Positions 22,954 to 34,430 of a DNA stretch of 64,000 nucleotides are shown here, in pieces. The DNA comes from Sipunculus nudus. Its lineage: Eukaryota > Annelida > Sipuncula > Golfingiida > Sipunculidae. Numbering within the stretch: the first letter of the stretch is position 1; each line of letters opens with the position of its first letter. The notes under the pieces are model-generated. The model had not been told where the DNA came from. It searched no databases and worked only from the letters and a program-made list of their open reading frames with translations. Position numbers and translations under genes: made by a program. The stretch spans positions 66,408,019 through 66,472,018 of the forward strand of contig CM049306.1 of the NCBI GenBank assembly GCA_026874595.1. Direction: 5' to 3'.

Positions 22954-24228
22954 AGAGGTCAAAATTTTCGCATCTTTTAGCCCTTGGTGAGTTCTCGGCG
23001 ATCCAACCAAAAATCTTGCAAAATCTCGCACCGTTTCTCGTCGAATGAGATTTCGCGATTTCACGGTGACATGCCCTATAGGCCACAGATATGCAGGCAT
23101 CCTTTTGAAACTGCTACATGTTACGTCATACACTAATATCTCGAAAGCAATTGTTCAGTTTTTGGAAAATTACCGCTAGGGGGCGCTGCACTGCAACCCC
23201 GTACCTACTATCATTGTTTAACCATATCTCCAAAACTACACATTTTAGGTACATAAACTGTACACCATATGAATTGGCCTTTCATGGCCTTTCTGCCCAT
23301 GGCCCCTTTTGTTTAATCATACACCGTCCCCACAAGTTTTAGCAACTTTGTAAAAAATTAAAACCCACATGCACATATACATATGCCATCACGCATGCAT
23401 GCACGCGTTTTAGTATGAAAGACAGACACGCTTTCCCGTGACTGCAAAAATTATAGCGTTCGCCGTATAAAATAAGTAACCACAGGCACTCTTTGCGGGC
23501 CGGTTTGCCATTTCTGTCGCGTTATAGTTTATTGCTTGCCGGAATCAGAGATTTCGACAAGTATGTTGATCAGTTCCGTTTGTTTGTTTGTCTGTATGTC
23601 CCCGCTCTACAGGCCACAATTTTGCACCAATCGTCCTGAAACTTATAGGTAGAGTGTATAATCGGTTCTTCTCGGAGCCTATTGTTTTTGCTCATGATCG
23701 GTCAAGGGTCAAGGTCAGGGTCACCAAAAAGCTCAAAAACGGTTTTTTCTTCATACCTTCGTCAAAAATAGCCGTAGGCACCTAATCTGTAGCCCGTTTT
23801 ATTTGCCACTGCATGGCCACTTCCAACACTGCAAAATTGCCTCATTTCGATGTTACCATGGTTACGCAATTTTGGGGAGAAATCATGGAATTTCGTGATA
23901 TTTTTCAAATTTGCAGCAATTTTACTGATTCTGAGATATTTTATGTAACATAAGAATATCTCGAAACGGGTTTTTCAGATTTTGGAAATGGCCGCCAGGG
24001 GGCGTTGCAGATGAAAAAACATGAAAATTTGTTTTGGTGCTATACCTCCAGAACTATTAAACATTGGGCCATTTCCATCACAGCACCTTGAACTAGGGTC
24101 CATGGGCTTATTTTTGCGCATAGGCGCCAAAGTGCGCTATTGCCAGATTTCTCTATTTTTGGGGTAAAACCTTTGAATTTTGAAAATATGCAGTTTTCAG
24201 CTTCTAACTCTGTCAGTTTTTATGCTAG
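22954..24228 (+). repeat. Satellite copy 19, type R recombinant
   Basis: T24 (22977) combined with C161 (23114) and C890 (23843). T24 occurs with C161 only here, so this copy looks recombinant between R and S/Q types. Confidence 0.96.
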
Positions 24229-25504
24229 AGAGGTCAAAATTTTCGCATCTTGTAGCCCTTGGTGAGTTCTCGGCGATCCAACCAAAAATCTTGCAAAATC
24301 TCGCACCGTTTCTCGTCGAATGAGATTTCGCGATTTCACGGTGACATGCCCTATAGGCCACAGATATGCAGGCATCCTTTTGAAACTGCTACATGTTACG
24401 TCATACACTAATATCTCGAAAGCAATTGTTCAGTTTTTGGAAAATTACCGCTAGGGGGCGCTGCACTGCAACCCCGTACCTACTATCATTGTTTAACCAT
24501 ATCTCCAAAACTACACATTTTAGGTACATAAACTGTACACCATATGAATTGGCCTTTCATGGCCTTTCTGCCCATGGCCCCTTTTGTTTAATCATACACC
24601 GTCCCCACAAGTTTTAGCAACTTTGTAAAAAATTAAAACCCACATGCACATATACATATGCCATCACGCATGCATGCACGCGTTTTAGTATGAAAGACAG
24701 ACACGCTTTCCCGTGACTGCAAAAATTATAGCGTTCGCCGTATAAAATAAGTAACCACAGGCACTCTTTACGGGCCGGTTTGCCATTTCTGTCGCGTTAT
24801 AGTTTATTGCTTGCCGGAATCAGAGATTTCGACAAGTATGTTGATCAGTTCCGTTTGTTTGTTTGTCTGTATGTCCCCGCTCTACAGGCCACAATTTTGC
24901 ACCAATCGTCCTGAAACTTATAGGTAGAGTGTATAATCGGTTCTTCTCGGAGCCTATTGTTTTTGCTCATGATCGGTCAAGGGTCAAGGTCAGGGTCACC
25001 AAAAAGCTCAAAAACGGTTTTTTCTTCATACCTTCGTCAAAAATAGCCGTAGGCACCTAATCTGTAGCCCGTTTTATTTGCCACTGCATGGCCACTTCCA
25101 ACACTGCAAAATTGCCTGATTTCGATGTTACCATGGTTACGCAATTTTGGGGAGAAATCATGGAATTTCGTGATATTTTTCAAATTTGCAGCAATTTTAC
25201 TGATTCTGAGATATTTTATGTAACATAAGAATATCTCGAAACGGGTTTTTCAGATTTTGGAAATGGCCGCCAGGGGGCGTTGCAGATGAAAAAACATGAA
25301 AATTTGTTTTGGTGCTATACCTCCAGAACTATTAAACATTGGGCCATTTCCATCACAGCACCTTGAACTAGGGTCCATGGGCTTATTTTTGCGCATAGGC
25401 GCCAAAGTGCGCTATTGCCAGATTTCTCTATTTTTGGGGGTAAAACCTTTGAATTTTGAAAATATGCAGTTTTCAGCTTCTAACTCTGTCAGTTTTTATG
25501 CTAG
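24229..25504 (+). repeat. Satellite copy 20, type Q, 1276 bp
   Basis: C161 (24389), private A542 (24770), G890 (25118), five Gs at 25436-25440. Confidence 0.97.
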
Positions 25505-26780
25505 AGAGGTCAAAATTTTCGCATCTTTTAGCCCTTGGTGAGTTCTCGGCGATCCAACCAAAAATCTTGCAAAATCTCGCACCGTTTCTCGTCGAATGAG
25601 ATTTCGCGATTTCACGGTGACATGCCCTATAGGCCACAGATATGCAGGCATCCTTTTGAAACTGATACATGTTACGTCATACACTAATATCTCGAAAGCA
25701 ATTGTTCAGTTTTTGGAAAATTACCGCTAGGGGGCGCTGCACTGCAACCCCGTACCTACTATCATTGTTTAACCATATCTCCAAAACTACACATTTTAGG
25801 TACATAAACTGTACACCATATGAATTGGCCTTTCATGGCCTTTCTGCCCATGGCCCCTTTTGTTTAATCATACACCGTCCCCACAAGTTTTAGCAACTTT
25901 GTAAAAAATTAAAACCCACATGCACATATACATATGCCATCACGCATGCATGCACGCGTTTTAGTATGAAAGACAGACACGCTTTCCCGTGACTGCAAAA
26001 ATTATAGCGTTCGCCGTATAAAATAAGTAACCACAGGCACTCTTTGCGGGCCGGTTTGCCATTTCTGTCGCGTTATAGTTTATTGCTTGCCGGAATCAGA
26101 GATTTCGACAAGTATGTTGATCAGTTCCGTTTGTTTGTTTGTCTGTATGTCCCCGCTCTACAGGCCACAATTTTGCACCAATCGTCCTGAAACTTATAGG
26201 TAGAGTGTATAATCGGTTCTTCTCGGAGCCTATTGTTTTTGCTCATGATCGGTCAAGGGTCAAGGTCAGGGTCACCAAAAAGCTCAAAAACGGTTTTTTC
26301 TTCATACCTTCGTCAAAAATAGCCGTAGGCACCTAATCTGTAGCCCGTTTTATTTGCCACTGCATGGCCACTTCCAACACTGCAAAATTGCCTCATTTCG
26401 ATGTTACCATGGTTACGCAATTTTGGGGAGAAATCATGGAATTTCGTGATATTTTTCAAATTTGCAGCAATTTTACTGATTCTGAGATATTTTATGTAAC
26501 ATAAGAATATCTCGAAACGGGTTTTTCAGATTTTGGAAATGGCCGCCAGGGGGCGTTGCAGATGAAAAAACATGAAAATTTGTTTTGGTGCTATACCTCC
26601 AGAACTATTAAACATTGGGCCATTTCCATCACAGCACCTTGAACTAGGGTCCATGGGCTTATTTTTGCGCATAGGCGCCAAAGTGCGCTATTGCCAGATT
26701 TCTCTATTTTTGGGGGTAAAACCTTTGAATTTTGAAAATATGCAGTTTTCAGCTTCTAACTCTGTCAGTTTTTATGCTAG
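25505..26780 (+). repeat. Satellite copy 21, type R with extra G, 1276 bp
   Basis: T24 (25528), A161, C890 (26394), five Gs at 26712-26716. The only copy carrying both T24 and the +G within one nominal unit. Confidence 0.97.
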
Positions 26781-28055
26781 AGAGGTCAAAATTTTCGCAT
26801 CTTTTAGCCCTTGGTGAGTTCTCGGCGATCCAACCAAAAATCTTGCAAAATCTCGCACCGTTTCTCGTCGAATGAGATTTCGCGATTTCACGGTGACATG
26901 CCCTATAGGCCACAGATATGCAGGCATCCTTTTGAAACTGATACATGTTACGTCATACACTAATATCTCGAAAGCAATTGTTCAGTTTTTGGAAAATTAC
27001 CGCTAGGGGGCGCTGCACTGCAACCCCGTACCTACTATCATTGTTTAACCATATCTCCAAAACTACACATTTTAGGTACATAAACTGTACACCATATGAA
27101 TTGGCCTTTCATGGCCTTTCTGCCCATGGCCCCTTTTGTTTAATCATACACCGTCCCCACAAGTTTTAGCAACTTTGTAAAAAATTAAAACCCACATGCA
27201 CATATACATATGCCATCACGCATGCATGCACGCGTTTTAGTATGAAAGACAGACACGCTTTCCCGTGACTGCAAAAATTATAGCGTTCGCCGTATAAAAT
27301 AAGTAACCACAGGCACTCTTTGCGGGCCGGTTTGCCATTTCTGTCGCGTTATAGTTTATTGCTTGCCGGAATCAGAGATTTCGACAAGTATGTTGATCAG
27401 TTCCGTTTGTTTGTTTGTCTGTATGTCCCCGCTCTACAGGCCACAATTTTGCACCAATCGTCCTGAAACTTATAGGTAGAGTGTATAATCGGTTGTTCTC
27501 GGAGCCTATTGTTTTTGCTCATGATCGGTCAAGGGTCAAGGTCAGGGTCACCAAAAAGCTCAAAAACGGTTTTTTCTTCATACCTTCGTCAAAAATAGCC
27601 GTAGGCACCTAATCTGTAGCCCGTTTTATTTGCCACTGCATGGCCACTTCCAACACTGCAAAATTGCCTGATTTCGATGTTACCATGGTTACGCAATTTT
27701 GGGGAGAAATCATGGAATTTCGTGATATTTTTCAAATTTGCAGCAATTTTACTGATTCTGAGATATTTTATGTAACATAAGAATATCTCGAAACGGGTTT
27801 TTCAGATTTTGGAAATGGCCGCCAGGGGGCGTTGCAGATGAAAAAACATGAAAATTTGTTTTGGTGCTATACCTCCAGAACTATTAAACATTGGGCCATT
27901 TCCATCACAGCACCTTGAACTAGGGTCCATGGGCTTATTTTTGCGCATAGGCGCCAAAGTGCGCTATTGCCAGATTTCTCTATTTTTGGGGTAAAACCTT
28001 TGAATTTTGAAAATATGCAGTTTTCAGCTTCTAACTCTGTCAGTTTTTATGCTAG
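26781..28055 (+). repeat. Satellite copy 22, type R
   Basis: T24 (26804), private G715 (27495), G890 (27670). Apart from G715 it matches copy 15 at all markers. Last domain II copy. Confidence 0.97.
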
Positions 28056-29330
28056 AGAGGTCAAAATTTTCGCATCTTGTAGCCCTTGGTGAGTTCTCGG
28101 CGATCCAACCAAAAATCTTGCAAAATCTCGCACCGTTTCTCGTCGAATGAGATTTCGCGATTTCACGGTGACATGCCCTATAGGCCACAGATATGCAGGC
28201 ATCCTTTTGAAACTGATACATGTTACGTCATACACTAATATCTCGAAAGCAATTGTTCAGTTTTTGGAAAATTACCGCTAGGGGGCGCTGCACTGCAACC
28301 CCGTACCTACTATCATTGTTTAACCATATCTCCAAAACTACACATTTTAGGTACATAAACTGTACACCATATGAATTGGCCTTTCATGGCCTTTCTGCCC
28401 ATGGCCCCTTTTGTTTAATCATACACCGTCCCCACAAGTTTTAGCAACTTTGTAAAAAATTAAAACCCACATGCACATATACATATGCCATCACGCATGC
28501 ATGCACGCGTTTTAGTATGAAAGACAGACACGCTTTCCCGTGACTGCAAAAATTATAGCGTTCGCCGTATAAAATAAGTAACCACAGGCACTCTTTGCGG
28601 GCCGGTTTGCCATTTCTGTCGCGTTATAGTTTATTGCTTGCCGGAATCAGAGATTTCGACAAGTATGTTGATCAGTTCCGTTTGTTTGTTTGTCTGTATG
28701 TCCCCGCTCTACAGGCCACAATTTTGCACCAATCGTCCTGAAACTTATAGGTAGAGTGTATAATCGGTTCTTCTCGGAGCCTATTGTTTTTGCTCATGAT
28801 CGGTCAAGGGTCAAGGTCAGGGTCACCAAAAAGCTCAAAAACGGTTTTTTCTTCATACCTTCGTCAAAAATAGCCGTAGGCACCTAATCTGTAGCCCGTT
28901 TTATTTGCCACTGCATGGCCACTTCCAACACTGCAAAACTGCCTCATTTCGATGTTACCATGGTTACGCAATTTTGGGGAGAAATCATGGAATTTCGTGA
29001 TATTTTTCAAATTTGCAGCAATTTTACTGATTCTGAGATATTTTATGTAACATAAGAATATCTCGAAACGGGTTTTTCAGATTTTGGAAATGGCCGCCAG
29101 GGGGCGTTGCAGATGAAAAAACATGAAAATTTGTTTTGGTGCTATACCTCCAGAACTATTAAACATTGGGCCATTTCCATCACAGCACCTTGAACTAGGG
29201 TCCATGGGCTTATTTTTGCGCATAGGCGCCAAAGTGCGCTATTGCCAGATTTCTCTATTTTTGGGGTAAAACCTTTGAATTTTGAAAATATGCAGTTTTC
29301 AGCTTCTAACTCTGTCAGTTTTTATGCTAG
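28056..29330 (+). repeat. Satellite copy 23
   Basis: Private C884 (28939), then C890 (28945). First copy of the homogenised domain. Confidence 0.97.
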
Positions 29331-30605
29331 AGAGGTCAAAATTTTCGCATCTTGTAGCCCTTGGTGAGTTCTCGGCGATCCAACCAAAAATCTTGCAAAA
29401 TCTCGCACCGTTTCTCGTCGAATGAGATTTCGCGATTTCACGGTGACATGCCCTATAGGCCACAGATATGCAGGCATCCTTTTGAAACTGATACATGTTA
29501 CGTCATACACTAATATCTCGAAAGCAATTGTTCAGTTTTTGGAAAATTACCGCTAGGGGGCGCTGCACTGCAACCCCGTACCTACTATCATTGTTTAACC
29601 ATATCTCCAAAACTACACATTTTAGGTACATAAACTGTACACCATATGAATTGGCCTTTCATGGCCTTTCTGCCCATGGCCCCTTTTGTTTAATCATACA
29701 CCGTCCCCACAAGTTTTAGCAACTTTGTAAAAAATTAAAACCCACATGCACATATACATATGCCATCACGCATGCATGCACGCGTTTTAGTATGAAAGAC
29801 AGACACGCTTTCCCGTGACTGCAAAAATTATAGCGTTCGCCGTATAAAATAAGTAACCACAGGCACTCTTTGCGGGCCGGTTTGCCATTTCTGTCGCGTT
29901 ATAGTTTATTGCTTGCCGGAATCAGAGATTTCGACAAGTATGTTGATCAGTTCCGTTTGTTTGTTTGTCTGTATGTCCCCGCTCTACAGGCCACAATTTT
30001 GCACCAATCGTCCTGAAACTTATAGGTAGAGTGTATAATCGGTTCTTCTCGGAGCCTATTGTTTTTGCTCATGATCGGTCAAGGGTCAAGGTCAGGGTCA
30101 CCAAAAAGCTCAAAAACGGTTTTTTCTTCATACCTTCGTCAAAAATAGCCGTAGGCACCTAATCTGTAGCCCGTTTTATTTGCCACTGCATGGCCACTTC
30201 CAACACTGCAAAATTGCCTCATTTCGATGTTACCATGGTTACGCAATTTTGGGGAGAAATCATGGAATTTCGTGATATTTTTCAAATTTGCAGCAATTTT
30301 ACTGATTCTGAGATATTTTATGTAACATAAGAATATCTCGAAACGGGTTTTTCAGATTTTGGAAATGGCCGCCAGGGGGCGTTGCAGATGAAAAAACATG
30401 AAAATTTGTTTTGGTGCTATACCTCCAGAACTATTAAACATTGGGCCATTTCCATCACAGCACCTTGAACTAGGGTCCATGGGCTTATTTTTGCGCATAG
30501 GCGCCAAAGTGCGCTATTGCCAGATTTCTCTATTTTTGGGGTAAAACCTTTGAATTTTGAAAATATGCAGTTTTCAGCTTCTAACTCTGTCAGTTTTTAT
30601 GCTAG
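29331..30605 (+). repeat. Satellite copy 24 (domain III consensus)
   Basis: Carries only C890. No private change seen. Taken as the domain III consensus. Confidence 0.97.
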
Positions 30606-31880
30606 AGAGGTCAAAATTTTCGCATCTTGTAGCCCTTGGTGAGTTCTCGGCGATCCAACCAAAAATCTTGCAAAATCTCGCACCGTTTCTCGTCGAATGA
30701 GATTTCGCGATTTCACGGTGACATGCCCTATAGGCCACAGATATGCAGGCATCCTTTTGAAACTGATACATGTTACGTCATACACTAATATCTCGAAAGC
30801 AATTGTTCAGTTTTTGGAAAATTACCGCTAGGGGGCGCTGCACTGCAACCCCGTACCTACTATCATTGTTTAACCATATCTCCAAAACTACACATTTTAG
30901 GTACATAAACTGTACACCATATGAATTGGCCTTTCATGGCCTTTCTGCCCATGGCCCCTTTTGTTTAATCATACACCGTCCCCACAAGTTTTAGCAACTT
31001 TGTAAAAGATTAAAACCCACATGCACATATACATATGCCATCACGCATGCATGCACGCGTTTTAGTATGAAAGACAGACACGCTTTCCCGTGACTGCAAA
31101 AATTATAGCGTTCGCCGTATAAAATAAGTAACCACAGGCACTCTTTGCGGGCCGGTTTGCCATTTCTGTCGCGTTATAGTTTATTGCTTGCCGGAATCAG
31201 AGATTTCGACAAGTATGTTGATCAGTTCCGTTTGTTTGTTTGTCTGTATGTCCCCGCTCTACAGGCCACAATTTTGCACCAATCGTCCTGAAACTTATAG
31301 GTAGAGTGTATAATCGGTTCTTCTCGGAGCCTATTGTTTTTGCTCATGATCGGTCAAGGGTCAAGGTCAGGGTCACCAAAAAGCTCAAAAACGGTTTTTT
31401 CTTCATACCTTCGTCAAAAATAGCCGTAGGCACCTAATCTGTAGCCCGTTTTATTTGCCACTGCATGGCCACTTCCAACACTGCAAAATTGCCTCATTTC
31501 GATGTTACCATGGTTACGCAATTTTGGGGAGAAATCATGGAATTTCGTGATATTTTTCAAATTTGCAGCAATTTTACTGATTCTGAGATATTTTATGTAA
31601 CATAAGAATATCTCGAAACGGGTTTTTCAGATTTTGGAAATGGCCGCCAGGGGGCGTTGCAGATGAAAAAACATGAAAATTTGTTTTGGTGCTATACCTC
31701 CAGAACTATTAAACATTGGGCCATTTCCATCACAGCACCTTGAACTAGGGTCCATGGGCTTATTTTTGCGCATAGGCGCCAAAGTGCGCTATTGCCAGAT
31801 TTCTCTATTTTTGGGGTAAAACCTTTGAATTTTGAAAATATGCAGTTTTCAGCTTCTAACTCTGTCAGTTTTTATGCTAG
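30606..31880 (+). repeat. Satellite copy 25
   Basis: G403 (31008) and C890. G403 is shared only with copies 35 and 44. Confidence 0.97.
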
Positions 31881-33155
31881 AGAGGTCAAAATTTTCGCAT
31901 CTTGTAGCCCTTGGTGAGTTCTCGGCGATCCAACCAAAAATCTTGCAAAATCTCGCACCGTTTCTCGTCGAATGAGATTTCGCGATTTCACGGTGACATG
32001 CCCTATAGGCCACAGATATGCAGGCATCCTTTTGAAACTGATACATGTTACGTCATACACTAATATCTCGAAAGCAATTGTTCAGTTTTTGGAAAATTAC
32101 CGCTAGGGGGCGCTGCACTGCAACCCCGTACCTACTATCATTGTTTAACCATATCTCCAAAACTACACATTTTAGGTACATAAACTGTACACCATATGAA
32201 TTGGCCTTTCATGGCCTTTCTGCCCATGGCCCCTTTTGTTTAATCATACACCGTCCCCACAAGTTTTAGCAACTTTGTAAAAAATTAAAACCCACATGCA
32301 CATATACATATGCCATCACGCATGCATGCACGCGTTTTAGTATGAAAGACAGACACGCTTTCCCGTGACTGCAAAAATTATAGCGTTCGCCGTATAAAAT
32401 AAGTAACCACAGGCACTCTTTGCGGGCCGGTTTGCCATTTCTGTCGCGTTATAGTTTATTGCTTGCCGGAATCCGAGATTTCGACAAGTATGTTGATCAG
32501 TTCCGTTTGTTTGTTTGTCTGTATGTCCCCGCTCTACAGGCCACAATTTTGCACCAATCGTCCTGAAACTTATAGGTAGAGTGTATAATCGGTTCTTCTC
32601 GGAGCCTATTGTTTTTGCTCATGATCGGTCAAGGGTCAAGGTCAGGGTCACCAAAAAGCTCAAAAACGGTTTTTTCTTCATACCTTCGTCAAAAATAGCC
32701 GTAGGCACCTAATCTGTAGCCCGTTTTATTTGCCACTGCATGGCCACTTCCAACACTGCAAAATTGCCTCATTTCGATGTTACCATGGTTACGCAATTTT
32801 GGGGAGAAATCATGGAATTTCGTGATATTTTTCAAATTTGCAGCAATTTTACTGATTCTGAGATATTTTATGTAACATAAGAATATCTCGAAACGGGTTT
32901 TTCAGATTTTGGAAATGGCCGCCAGGGGGCGTTGCAGATGAAAAAACATGAAAATTTGTTTTGGTGCTATACCTCCAGAACTATTAAACATTGGGCCATT
33001 TCCATCACAGCACCTTGAACTAGGGTCCATGGGCTTATTTTTGCGCATAGGCGCCAAAGTGCGCTATTGCCAGATTTCTCTATTTTTGGGGTAAAACCTT
33101 TGAATTTTGAAAATATGCAGTTTTCAGCTTCTAACTCTGTCAGTTTTTATGCTAG
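31881..33155 (+). repeat. Satellite copy 26
   Basis: C594 (32474) and C890. The only C594 outside domains I and II, nine units after the one in copy 17. Confidence 0.97.
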
Positions 33156-34430
33156 AGAGGTCAAAATTTTCGCATCTTGTAGCCCTTGGTGAGTTCTCGG
33201 CGATCCAACCAAAAATCTTGCAAAATCTCGCACCGTTTCTCGTCGAATGAGATTTCGCGATTTCACGGTGACATGCCCTATAGGCCACAGATATGCAGGC
33301 ATCCTTTTGAAACTGATACATGTTACGTCATACACTAATATCTCGAAAGCAATTGTTCAGTTTTTGGAAAATTACCGCTAGGGGGCGCTGCACTGCAACC
33401 CCGTACCAACTATCATTGTTTAACCATATCTCCAAAACTACACATTTTAGGTACATAAACTGTACACCATATGAATTGGCCTTTCATGGCCTTTCTGCCC
33501 ATGGCCCCTTTTGTTTAATCATACACCGTCCCCACAAGTTTTAGCAACTTTGTAAAAAATTAAAACCCACATGCACATATACATATGCCATCACGCATGC
33601 ATGCACGCGTTTTAGTATGAAAGACAGACACGCTTTCCCGTGACTGCAAAAATTATAGCGTTCGCCGTATAAAATAAGTAACCACAGGCACTCTTTGCGG
33701 GCCGGTTTGCCATTTCTGTCGCGTTATAGTTTATTGCTTGCCGGAATCAGAGATTTCGACAAGTATGTTGATCAGTTCCGTTTGTTTGTTTGTCTGTATG
33801 TCCCCGCTCTACAGGCCACAATTTTGCACCAATCGTCCTGAAACTTATAGGTAGAGTGTATAATCGGTTCTTCTCGGAGCCTATTGTTTTTGCTCATGAT
33901 CGGTCAAGGGTCAAGGTCAGGGTCACCAAAAAGCTCAAAAACGGTTTTTTCTTCATACCTTCGTCAAAAATAGCCGTAGGCACCTAATCTGTAGCCCGTT
34001 TTATTTGCCACTGCATGGCCACTTCCAACACTGCAAAATTGCCTCATTTCGATGTTACCATGGTTACGCAATTTTGGGGAGAATTCATGGAATTTCGTGA
34101 TATTTTTCAAATTTGCAGCAATTTTACTGATTCTGAGATATTTTATGTAACATAAGAATATCTCGAAACGGGTTTTTCAGATTTTGGAAATGGCCGCCAG
34201 GGGGCGTTGCAGATGAAAAAACATGAAAATTTGTTTTGGTGCTATACCTCCAGAACTATTAAACATTGGGCCATTTCCATCACAGCACCTTGAACTAGGG
34301 TCCATGGGCTTATTTTTGCGCATAGGCGCCAAAGTGCGCTATTGCCAGATTTCTCTATTTTTGGGGTAAAACCTTTGAATTTTGAAAATATGCAGTTTTC
34401 AGCTTCTAACTCTGTCAGTTTTTATGCTAG
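33156..34430 (+). repeat. Satellite copy 27
   Basis: Two private changes: A253 (33408) and T929 (34084). The second creates GAATTC at 34081-34086, the only such hexamer I find in the window. C890. Confidence 0.97.

Larger units (their letters stand above)
20403..25504. repeat. Tetramer HOR block B (copies 17-20), 5102 bp
   Basis: Counterpart of the block at 15301. It has the same overall length because its two inserted bases are the G-run insertions of copies 18 and 20. Its last two copies (19-20) also resemble neighbouring Q/R dimers, so repeated dimer exchange is an alternative to a true tetramer. Confidence 0.72.
15301..28055. repeat. Array domain II: mixed monomer types, tetramer-like HOR
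   Basis: Copies 13-22 fall into a few types. P has C126, C594, C890 and C1073. Q has C161, G890 and a fifth G at u1208-1212. R has T24. S has C161 and C890 without the extra G. The order is P Q R S P Q R Q R R. This domain has the highest density of variants and four of the five insertions that are shared or clustered in the window. It ends where T24, C161 and the +G disappear, at the copy 22/23 junction. Confidence 0.88.
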
